From the NCBI RefSeq assembly GCF_901709675.1, contig NC_051108.1, positions 2,974,001 to 3,038,000 on the forward strand: a DNA stretch of 64,000 nucleotides, read 5' to 3'. Both the position numbers and the translations under genes were made by a program. The stretch is from Syngnathus acus. Taxonomy: Eukaryota; Chordata; Actinopteri; Syngnathiformes; Syngnathidae. Shown here in pieces: positions 1-11,900 of the stretch. Each line of letters begins with the position of its first letter. The stretch's first letter is position 1. The notes under the pieces were generated by a model, which made no database searches, was not told the DNA's origin, and saw nothing but the letters and a program-made list of their open reading frames with translations.

Positions 1-904
1 TGCCTTTCAACTATGATTTTACTGCCGTCCAGAGTCCAAATCAGCAAATGGGGTTAGATAGAGAATAAGTGTTAGTCAATAAAATGATCAGTACAGTGTG
101 TGTGTGTTTTCATTCAGCTGTGAAATAGGTGATTCCTCCTCCAGGTCTAAGAATGAGTGGAAAAGATGGAAGAGGTTTATAGAGGTATTAAATCCACTTC
201 TATACCCCCCCCCTGCAACTTTCCCGCGCAGTTTTTTTTTGCTCATCCCCAACATCGTCCCTTTCTATCTGGTTTTATGGCCGTCTTACGCCTTCACCCC
301 CCTTGTATGACGGTTCAGGTTGCAGAGAGAGGAATGAATTCCGCCATGATGCTGACACAGCGTTGTGCTATCTACTGTAAAGCCGATTCTGTATCGTTGA
401 CAGAAATCCTCTTATTGCGTTTATACAGTATATAAAGATTTGTGAATGACAAAACATCAATCACTAGTTGGGTTACACGGGTTTTACAACTTTGGAACTT
501 TGAGTTCAAATATGGTATTCTGAGCTCTAATGCTTCACATGCAAACATATCCTAATTATCTTCAAAGTGACAGAGGGCTGTATGATATTCATGCTCCAGC
601 AGTGCACCGTGTCTGCATTTTAATATCAAGCATTAAAGCATGTAATTAAATATTTGTTTTCTTAATGGCTAGGATTTACAAGACATTATTTCTCCTGTTA
701 TTGGCATCGCCAATGTAGGCAGGCCAACAAAAGTGCAGAATCAGCAAATCCTGTTAATAAACAGACAATGCACGGTAATTGGGAATCCAAAGTTTTTTCG
801 AGGGATATTTCAGCACATTGCTTTTTTTCCCCCACAGACTTCTTTTTGTCTTATAATTTAGAAGAAAAGCGTGTTTACATTTTTTGTTGTATATTTTTTT
901 CCAG
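1..904. other. lama2 intron, no exon seen
   Basis: This is the upstream intron preceding exon 905. It ends in a long T-rich pyrimidine tract and CCAG. Short open frames here have no laminin features. I see no repeats beyond homopolymer runs. Confidence 0.6.
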
Positions 905-1028
905 CTACCCGCATATGGAGGCACCATGGTGTACACTGTGTCTTACACTATAGATCAGCAGGAACAGGGTATTAGAGTCACTTCAGAGCCAGACCTTATC
1001 ATTGAGGTAAGTGTTCGAAACAAAATAT

Positions 1029-1069
<41 letters not shown>

Positions 1070-2985
1070 TATTATTTCCTCATGGAGTATTTTTAAATGG
1101 CTGCTCCCACAATTGTTACTATAACCACTGGATAAGTTTTATTCTCTGGATGCATGCACACGACTTGCAATTGAAATCTTTGAGTAAATAAAATGGTTGA
1201 GAGGAAACCAAATGAAAGACAAAGGTATCGAAAAAGTGAAAGATGTAGAATCAGCTAATGTTATTTAAAGACATGTCAGTGAGCGTGACAGACTGCGAGG
1301 GGGAGGAGGAATACAAGTGTCGGCCTTGTTGTCAACAAAAAGCTGCTCGGAACGATGACAATAACCAACCACCTACATGCTGTCAAGCTGCTCGCTGTCT
1401 CTCTCTTTGCTGTCTGTCTCTCGGCAGTCAATCCGCCGCGACATGCCGTATTTTTCTAACAGTCACCAACAAGCACGCTAACATATGCATTGTAAGCATC
1501 TCCGATTCTTTCATACATGGCCACTCACACTCACATTTACTCTACGAACAATTTAAAGTCATTTAGAAATGTGTTTTGGAGATGTTGGACGACACTGGAA
1601 CGGAGAAAACCACTCAGACACTGCGGCAGACGTGCTAACCACCGTGCGTCCTCAAATCAAATAAAAAGACAATTGCAGTACTTTAATTCTTGTCTTGTGG
1701 CCTTTCAGTGTTGTGCTGTAATGATAAATAATTTAGTACCTCTGTTGACTGTGACACAAACAAAAGTATCATATTTCCTCAACTCATGACCATCACTCAA
1801 ATTTCTACCATGTACAAATTAGTCCGTTTTGCGTTATATTATATATACCGTAATTTTCGGACTATAAGTCGCGGTTTTTTTTCATAGTTTGGGTGGGGGG
1901 GCGACTTATACTCAGGAGCGACTTATATACATATATATGGTTTTTTTTCACTTTTTTGGGCATTTTATGGCTGGTGCGACTTATACTCCGGTGCGACTTA
2001 TAGTCCGAAAATTACGGTAGATGTATATATTTTTAATTTACTAACATGGATATATATATATAAAAATCTACATGAAAACAAAAAAAAACACGACACTGCC
2101 GACTTGAATAAGACAAAATAAAAAAATAAAAATTTAAAAACATACATTAAATTAGACCACACTTGTCTATCTGCTGCAAATGTGTCTTTCAATAGTCCAT
2201 TATTTCCAGTAGACTAGTGTGTTTGAATGTTCTAGATTGTAATTGTAGTTCCTCTCTTCCGTACCTCGGCCCATAAACCGTAAGCGGCATATGCGTCCAC
2301 CTCAGCACAACTTCAGCTATCCGTCTCCCTTTGTGCCTTCCATTTCCTTTCTCAATTAGTTGTTATTTAATGGCTTATTGGCACGGCGGGCTCACATTGT
2401 CCCTCCCTTCTCTCTCCATCAGCGCTTGTCACTCTGCGTTAACCGCTACATGCCATTGATCTCTGCTCAACAAGAGATCATCAAATAGGAAGCTAAATTC
2501 CGTTTGGTCAAATCTGTTTGCGAATATTATCAGAACTTGTAGCTCTAAAATAAGATTACTCTCTGGCAGGGTGGTGGGATCAAGATTATGGACAGAAGGT
2601 ACGGACGACCCGTATATCCGACTTCACCGAGTACCAACAGGATCGCTCTCCTTCCTGAGAACTTCCTGCTTTCAGATACTGCTCAGCCAATCAGTCGCAG
2701 GGACTTTATGAGTGTCTTGGCAAACATGACCAGACTGATGGTCAGAGCCTCTTACAGTACAGAACCAAGTGCTGTGTACAGGTACAGGAACAGGAACGCC
2801 ACCACTCAATGGACCGCAATTAGCTTGAATAAATGATGGATTCAAAAATTGTAAATATTTTGTCTTTGTTTAGACTCCACTTATTCTCCATGCAAGTAGG
2901 TCATCCATTTGCCAAAGGAGAAAGAACAGCATCGGCTGTCGAAATGTGCCCGTGTCCGCCCGGATATGCTGGAACGTCATGTGAG
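905..2985 (+). CDS. lama2: lama2: first L4 (laminin IV) domain, three exons
   Basis: Exons 905-1006, 2570-2781 and 2874-2985 join in frame. The first begins LPAYGGTMVY, a laminin IV-A strand pattern, and the second contains SRRDFMSVLANMTRL, the conserved core late in the domain. The third leaves the domain with EMCPCPPGYAGTSCE, the Cys-rich run that re-enters the LE array. The acceptor at 2873 follows TTTGTTTAG. The donors GAG|GTAAGT (1007), CAG|GTACAG (2782) and GAG|GTAAAC (2986) are all good. The exon coding the start of this L4 domain is not within positions 1-904. Confidence 0.93.
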
Positions 2986-5900
2986 GTAAACACATTTAAA
3001 GGGAATCTTCACTCTTAATATAAATTACAGAGAAACTATGGCAAGAAAATAATCAACCTAACATTTAATTTGATTTTAGGCTTGTGTCGCTGGATTCCGA
3101 CGAGTGGATGGAAACTTGTACAATGGCGTGTGTGAAGCGTGTCAATGTCACGGCCATGCCACAGAATGCCACCAAATCACAGGACACTGCCTGGTAAAAT
3201 ATTTTTTGCCCCCTTTTGAATGCTACTGCCTAAGGAATAACGTAATTCAGGGCCAATGAATGGAGGCGTATACATCACAGTATCGAATAGCAGTCCTCTC
3301 AAGGCAATAAACACCATCAGAGCAAGTGTTAGAAAATAAATAGCTCACCTGTCCCTAATGAGCCACACATTACTACAAACTACTTCCAAAAAGAAACAAG
3401 CACCATCTAAACGCTATTTGACAAACATCGTGGCAGCTTGGTGGGTGTTTTTTTTTTTTTTTTTACCGTATTTTCCGCACTATAAGGCGCACCTTCAATG
3501 AATGGCCCATTTTCAAACTTTGTCCATATATAAGATATATACATTTGGCCCGCGTGCCGGACTTTGGACACGCCTGCTGTAGTGGCTCAATATTGGTCCA
3601 TATACAAGGCGCACCTGATTATAAGGCGCCCTGTCAGCTTTTTGAGAAGATTTGAGGTTTTTAGGTGCGCCTTATAGTGCGGAAAATACGGTACTCGCTA
3701 GACCACACCTCGTATCAGGTGTGAGATGGTTTGACAGTTAATCACACATATGTGCGCACGTTTTACATATTCCTCCACAGTGATTGACAGAGCAATAGAT
3801 GCCCACAGCAGAGTGACTTGAATATTCTTGCGACTCTGCAGGTTAACGCAGCGTGTGCTTGTGTCGAGATATTTGATTGAAAGAGGAAATGTACTGGAAC
3901 ATACATACATACGCTTTAAAAGAATCATTTCCCATTTTTTTGGACATCAGGAAAGGGAACTGTATTTTATCGTTCCCATATAAATGAAAATGCAGAGTGT
4001 GACACTTATTTCTAAGCAGTGCATGTGATGAAAGCATTTTCTAAATTGAATTAGCACCGTGTTTGACTTTCACTAATACTCCGATTTGCTGCTTGATTAT
4101 GAAGCACATCGGTTACAAAGTTCCGGCTCATCTCGTTGAGGCCCTAAGTGCTTGGTTACTATGGTAACAAAAGGCGATCTGATGCTCATCCTGTACCACA
4201 TCATTAACCTTCGGTTCCTCCGGTATGTTTATCCTCTCGGCTGCCGGCCTCATAATGATCTGTGAAAAGCATCTGATAGAAACCTTTGTGTCGCTCTTTG
4301 AGTGCTTTTTGTGATTCTATTAACCCTTGACCTTTGCCTCCAAAATACAAAATATACAAAAATAATGTTTTCTTTGTGTTCATAAATAAACACAAATTGG
4401 ATCATTTCAGGTGATCATCATCTTTAATGATTTTTTTTAACCATGGTTGGGAATCACTAATGTGAGCTTTATTTTATATTTACTCCAGGATTGTTCCCAC
4501 CACACCGCAGGCCCTTACTGTGAGACGTGCCAGCCCGGTTACTACGGCGATGCCACCCACGGGTCAGCTACAGATTGTCAGCCGTGCGCCTGCCCTCTCA
4601 ATTTGCCCAGTAACAAGTAAGTTATCTCGACTAATTCTAAAAATTGCCATCAAATGACTCAATCTATCCCTGCTGACCTTTGAGTGGCACTCGATTCCTT
4701 CTTGGACTTCTCATCTTCTCTGCCCTTTTTGTTCTTTTGTCTTTTTTTTTTTTTTTTAAGCATCACAGAAAAACAGCTGCTGCCTGGTTGTTGAGCTCAA
4801 ATATCAACAGAGCAGTTGGCGTAAATGTCATCGAAGATCCACCCGAAAATCTGGTGATTCCATCCTTTGAAAGGAAGGAAGTTAAAACCTCTTGGCGTGT
4901 TGCCCCTACTCTATTTTTAATTCCCGTATTTTCCACACTATAAGGCGCACCTAAAAACCTCCAATTTTCTCAAGTGCGCCTTATAATCCAGTGCGCCTTA
5001 TATATGGACCAATATGGATTCGTGGATGAGGACTAATTTATTAAAGTAAGCTTTACGTGTTTATTTTGCATGTTGTGTGATATTAACGTTTGAGCAACGT
5101 TGAGTTATTGATATATCGTTATTATTTTCACTATTTCGAGTGTTACTATATTGTGATCGCATTAACGTTTGAGCAACATTGAGTTATTTATTCTAAGCGC
5201 TTTATAATCCGGTGCGCCTTATATATGGACAAAGTTTTAAAATGGGCCATCCATTGAAGGTGCGCCTTATAGTGCGGAAAATACGGTACCACAAATAATG
5301 ATAACTCTGAGGATTTTAGTTTGTATTCTTTTTTTATATGACATCACACACCGTCTCTCCCTCCTACCACACAGCAGCTGAGAATTTTCATGATGCTGTG
5401 GCGATTAGTCTTGTCCGAACTGCCTCTCCAGAGCTAAAGAGAGACACATCTCTCATTCAGTCTGCCGCCCCCGGCCCCTCCCATCTTCCCGTTCACCTCC
5501 CCTTGCAGTAATAATAGCCTGGAGGTGCCAGGCCTACCCCCCCCCCCCCCCTTAAAAATAGCCCCTCTATTCCCTTGCACCGAAACCTGTCACTCAAACA
5601 GCCAGTCAACCAGGCAGACTGTTCCACTTTGCAATAATGTCAAAGATCTTATTAATGCATATAAAAAAAAATGTACGGTGATTTAAGGAAAATCAATCCG
5701 AAATCAGTTGTGGTTGCTTTTCATTTCCACCTGGGCTCAATTACTGACATCATAAGCACGCTTCAAATTATTTCTCTCAGTTACCCAGCATGCCATCTAA
5801 TCTCGTTTACTTGTGCTCTTAAGAAAATGAATCAATAATTTTCTGTATATATATATATATATGTCAATCTCAGTTTTCTTCCCCTTTCTAATCGGAGTCA

Positions 5901-8900
5901 TCTCTGATGCCATGTTTTTTTTCTTGATGAGTTGATGTTATGTTTATTTTTAATTACTTCTCCCATCCATCACAAATGAGATCAGTTTGATATGGTTTTT
6001 AATTTACATCCTTTGAAAAAATATTATACGCACGGTACAGTATATTAAAGCAATATTCTGCCTTTGGGTAACTTTCAATTTTAATTGGCACTTTCACAGA
6101 AATATGACAGTTACTATTTATTGTTATAGACGTCACTTCAGCTTTTCACGAGCTGTTCATAATATTTTCGTTACATTATTTAATTTTATAAGTTAAAAAT
6201 TGTAAAAATGACTCACAGAATGATGTAACACAATTTGCAAATCTGATTTTGTATATCTTTTTGCAAATACGTACTAAATTTCATTATTATATTCAGTGGC
6301 AATACAATATTTGCCAACACTTTCGCAAACTATTGAACGAGAATTTATTCTGTTTTGTGTACACGGGTCAGTTGCGCTCACACCGTCAGCTAATGAACCA
6401 GTCTGGGCTCGGAACCTGATCCAACAGAACTATCTATAGTTCCTGGAAGTGGGAGGGTCTCACAAAATCTCTCTCACTCACACAGTCTCCATTTGGGGCA
6501 CAGTTTGAGCAGAGGTTTTGTAAAACCCAAGTGTCCAGCATGCTGCAAGTGTGAACGTGAGAACATCCAAGTGAAAGTGGAGACACGGGCGTGTATATCC
6601 AAGGGATCCGAACAATGGCCCTAACCTATCTCTGTCCTCTGGTCCTTATCGTCATCCTCGCCGTCCCGCTCTCTGCTGTGGGACAACGTCACGGAATCAA
6701 CAATAAACAACTTGGGCGTCCTGACAACAGTTTCAGCCCAACCTGCCACCTTGGAGAGCGAGGAGAGCTTCTGTGTGACCAATGTCAGCTTGGATACACT
6801 GGACCAAGATGTGACAGGTAACATACACAAAGTATGAATATGTGATTCAAGAGCTGCTCTTCATTGTTGTTTTCCTCCACTATCTTTTCCTCTCATCAGT
6901 TGCAGTCAATCAATGACAAAAAATCCTCAGTGATCCGATAATAGCCCGTCAGGTTGTCTCTTCTTAAGCTACCCATCCGCTTTGAAGCTAACTTTCTTCG
7001 TAATGGACAGCTTGTGTAAGCCTTCCTGACAGTATGTTGTCAGCTGTATTGTGTAAAACCCTCATTTGCATGACATCCCAAAACACACAGAGAAAATTGA
7101 TTCTCACTTACACCGCACATAAAGAAAAATAAAATGACCGTATTGGCCCGAATATAAGACGGTGGTTTTTTGCATTGAAATAAGAAGTGGGGGTCGTCTT
7201 ACATTCGGGGTCCATTCACGTCGCTATATATCTTTAAAGCGAATGCTGAACTTAACTCCCCAGGTCACGAAGAATAAAAATAACGGTAGCACAAAGAAGA
7301 AAAATAAAAAATAGCGGTAAGAAAGAAAAGAGAAGAAAACAAGAGAAGAGATAACAGAAAATGGAGACAGTTTTTGCATGATTTGAATGAGGCAAATCAA
7401 TAGTCTTGAAAAAGAGGGGGGTCGTCTTATAATCAGGGTCGTCTTATATTCGGGCCATTACGGTAGTTCTATTAAAAGTCTGCCTAACTGTGAGTATTAG
7501 TCTGCATGCTGGATGACACGTGGAGTAAATACAGACGAACCCCTTTAGGCATGATGGATTGGGCAAAAGGTGAAATATTGTAGTAGTATTCAGAATGTAG
7601 AAATAGAATATAAATACAATAAGTTGCAGTTGCTATGTTGCCCCCCCCCCCCAGCTAGCTGGCCTGCATAGTCTGCGTTCCTGACTCTGCTGCCCACAGC
7701 AGAATCTCTAAGTCTGCCCTTTTAGTCTTTTTATAAACACCATCAGCCAAAGGGGTGAGGCAAAATAACTGGCTGCCATTCCAGACTTTTAATGGCAGAT
7801 GGGCTTCGTCGATGTCCCTGTTCCGGAACACACCAGTGACGAATTTGGACTGGTACCAAAATTGCGGGCGATCCATTTAGTTGTAGTCAACTGTGTTAAG
7901 TGTTGAAAAAAATGCTGACACACTTAACGTGAGAGAAAGAACGAAAATGGCAGACAAAAACTGAGAGGAAGCGGGAACTAAATAGGATATTTAATAAATA
8001 CAAAACAAAGTTGTTGTTTTGTTTTTTTCCGGGAATGTTGAACAATGTAGCCTCTGTGGTCTTTATCAAGTGAATCCACTGACAGATAAATCGGCAAAAT
8101 GTCCTTGTTAACTTTCTCCGGGCCATTACGATTTAATTTACCATAAAGGTCAGAATATTTTTTTTTGGGTGGTGGCTCACCTGATTGCACAAGTTGAGAG
8201 AAAATAAAAAGGTCATCAATTGTGGTGGTGCTATGTCTGACATTGTTCTTAGAAATGTTAAAATGCCAAACATTCACAATTGTCTCCGTTCATCCGGGGA
8301 CATATGCGTAACTTGCCTTCTCATTTTCGGAACCCACAAGTATAAATAGTGTCACTTCCCTAGACGTTCTTTTAAAATGAAACTTCATCAAGATGGGAAT
8401 AGAATGAAACAGGGCACAGTAGTAAATAAAAGTCTTAATATTTTTCCTCCTAATTTTTTTTACCTTGCCGTTACACACATGCACACACACACAAACACAC
8501 AAAAGCTAATAAAGCAGCTCTATTGAGGGTCAGCGGTAATAATGGCTGTCTGCTCTTGACTCTTTCCCAGTCTCTCCTCTCTAAACTCAATTCTCTCTCC
8601 AATCTGAAGACCCTTTTCTTTTCCTCTTGTCATCCTCTACCCCCCCCCCCCTATCAATATCACCCACCCTCAATTTAGCTTTGTTTTATTCCTTGGTTTT
8701 GCTTCCTCCCAGATGCTCCAACGGGTATTTCGGACAACCCGCAATCCCGGGAGGTTCCTGCCGACCCTGCGATTGCAACGGTAACCTGGACCTGTCTACA
8801 CCCGGCAGCTGTGATCCAATCACAGGCCGGTGTCTGCACTGTCGTCATGGTTACGGCGGCGTGGCTTGCGACACTTGTGATGATGGCTTCTTCGGCGATG

Positions 8901-11900
8901 CCGTCATTGCGAAAAACTGTCAGCGTAAGTTTGGTTAATTGTCCAACTTTTTGTCAATTGTCCAACTGATAAGTGATAGGTGACCCCCCCCCCCCCCCCA
9001 CACTACTAGTGATGGGCGGGTAAAGCACAAAGACTATTTGACTATTAATGAATGTTTGATAGTTCTTTGTTGTGTAGCCGTTTTCCTTCCACCCGGGCTA
9101 AATGGTTATTGATTGATCGGCCTGATCTATGGCACTACTCCAATGCTGATTGGCTGCTCATGTCTTGGAGATGGAGGTTTCTTATTGATCCCGTGCAAAT
9201 GACAAAAGACTAGCAGGAATTATTAAAAGACAATAACTCTCTTTCGCTCTTTCTGCCTCTCTTTATCACTCCAAGTCTTAATGAATTTTATTGAGTGGTG
9301 CCGCAGAGTTGAGGGCATGTCCATTTGTGTTCCATTAGACTGTAAAAATGCCACAGTTTTTTAGTTTGTTTTGAGGTCAGATTTCAAATCCCTCCGGTCG
9401 ACATTAACGCATGGTTTCATTCATTTCTTTTATTTTTTTCAAAGTGAGCCTGGAATGATGTGTCTGAGGATTCAATTCGATAACAATATAACACCAACTA
9501 TTTTTCATTTCGGGAAAGGTCTTCTAGACATGGTGAGGTAGAAATGTAGAAAAAAGTGGATACGTAAAAGGTTCCTCCCTTTGACTTAATGATGTAGATC
9601 ACAGGTGTCAAACTCAAGGCCCGGGGGCCAGATACGGCCCGACACATCATTTTATGTGGCCCGCGAAGACAAATTGGGCATCAAATTCGTGTGTCGTTAC
9701 TAGAATTGCAAATTGTCTTCACTTTTAATATCTTTTTTTTTTTAAATATTTGACCAGTTTTTACTCGTCTCATTTGAAAACGAGTTATTTGTCAGTTTGT
9801 TTTGTAGCTTTTACTGTTTCTAATATGAGGTGCTCATACATTTATTTGGGTTGACAGTCATAATGGCCCTCCCAAAGAAGCTTTGACTACAATGCGGCCC
9901 GCCAAAAAAATGAGTTTGACACCCCTGATGCAGATCAATAAATCCTTTGGGATCATTTCAAAACCGCACAATTTAGGATTGTTCCTAATGTTATGCAAAC
10001 ATTATTATCCACTTCATCAAAGGACAAAAAAGAAATTGCAGAAAAAGCCCACATTTCAGACCCACAACAAGGCTTGTGGCGACTGACAGAATGGAGTCCA
10101 GATGGTCCCCCCAAAGGGTGAAACCAGAGGGGCGAGAGACTGAGCGAGCGAGTGTGTGAAGTTGTTGTTTTTTTTTATATATACGTGCACTTGTATGCTT
10201 TTTTTCATCTTTTGCATGTTTGAATGTGTAGGTGTACGCATGTAATGTCTGCCTCGTTGCATTTGTGTGTAAAGCCCAAATGTCGTGTTCTGATTGATGT
10301 GTCTTTCTCTGTGTGAGTATGGACATCTGCTGGAGCCTTTTTTTTTTTTTTTTTTTTTTTTCCCCGTCACTTTCTCAGCCCACACTCAGGTCCGTCCGTC
10401 TGTCTGCTTTGCATCGAGCAAGAGACGAGCGAGTACGTGTATGGCAATGTGAGGCGAGCTCCTTTTTCTTTAGATTTTTTTTTTTGTTAGTGTTTATTCG
10501 TCGTGTGTGTGACAACCTCATTTGCCAGATGGAAGTTGTGATGCTCCGGCTTTTAATTGCGCTTCTAAGATTCTGATTGGTGTGTGTGTTTGTGAAGTTT
10601 CTGCAGTACAACTTAAATGCACACGAGTTTAAATAAAGTTATGGGGCAAACTGGGCATATATTAAAAAAGTGAAATGCTTAACTTATTTGGACTCTGTTG
10701 CTAACCAAAACAGCAGCACGGAGGGAGTAGCAACAACTCTTGGATGAACTTAAAGTTGATAACATTTTTAAATAAGCACATTCCTTTCATCTTATAGAAT
10801 TTAACCTCTTTTTTTTCCAAAAGAAAATATGTCCGTGAAGATTTTGTTTTGAAATAAGAATCATAAAAGATTTATATTCTATTGAAAATACATTGAATGA
10901 AGTCAAAAGTCATTCGGAATGGCATCTTGTTCCTCAAGTAAACAATATTAAGCCTGAATAGAAAATATTTGCCTCAAGCAACTTAATGGTGCCTGTTTAT
11001 TATAATATAGAAGCAATTTTAAATTGCCCCTCCAGATTCCGTTACAAAGACCAAAGTAAACATTTGCTTTTCGCTACTTTTCTGCCTTGGAAATCTTTCA
11101 AGACTGAAGAAAACATTCATAAATGTCGTTCTAATATAGACTCGATTCGTCATATTTCTAAACTAAAGACACTTCTAGCCTTAAGACTTGATTTAGAAAG
11201 AGGGGCGCTGTAATTAAGTGGATGTCAACAGCTAATCCCGCAGACGACTTTAAGCGCATTAAAGTAGTGTGAAGCGAACTCTTAAATTCCAACTAATTGA
11301 TGCAAAATATGACTCTTCTCTTCCTGTTGCAGCGTGTCGTTGCCATATTAATGGTTCCATCTCACAAGTCTGCAATAAGGAGAGCGGGCGGTGCCAGTGC
11401 AGGGAAAATGTGGTTGGACGCCATTGTGACGATTGCTTGGTAAGTCTTTTGGCACGCTAACAGTGTCTCTCACATTTTTTTTTATTGTTATTGTATTATC
11501 ACAGGAAGTACATTTGGATCTTGTCTCCTTTTTATTTATTTAATTTATTTAATTTATTTAATTTATTTTATTTATTTTATTTATTTTATTTATTTTATTA
11601 TTTTGATGATCTGTGTTACGATTGGTCCAGCCTAATTACTGGTGGGATGGTGAGCGTCACGAGTGCGTGGCCTGCCGCTGCACCCACCTGGGCTCCGTCT
11701 CTCAACACTGCGACCTTGAGGGCCGCTGTCTGTGTCGCCCGGGATTTGCGGGCACGCGCTGCGACCAGCGTCGCCAAGGTTACGAGAGACGGGAGACGCG
11801 ACGCCCAGTGGAGCGCGTCCCCGTGGAGGCCGTGCAGAGAAGATGGGGCGGCCCGGCTCGCTCAGGGGGTTGCCCTCGTGGGGCCTACTGGCCCAGTGCA

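Larger units (their letters stand above)
1007..2569. other. lama2 intron with TA microsatellite and one inverted-repeat element
   Basis: It contains (TA)n at 1025-1067, a short fragment resembling the end of the common fish repeat at 13899 (CAGACGTGCTAACCACCGTG near 1628), and the element at 1846-2019. The remainder shows nothing gene-like. Confidence 0.55.

Noticed and set aside
4680-4943. Open frame with a hydrophobic start (SGTRFLLGLLIFSALFVLL) after a lama2 donor
   Set aside because: The start is TTG, not ATG. The hydrophobicity comes from T-rich DNA, the frame runs into a transposable element, and it does not join a laminin exon.
8627-8938. Frame starting MSSSTPPPLSISPT that runs into the LE exon at 8713, a possible second alternative start
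   Set aside because: The upstream part is the exon's own pyrimidine tract. There is no convincing signal peptide, and the acceptor CCTCCCAG is strong.
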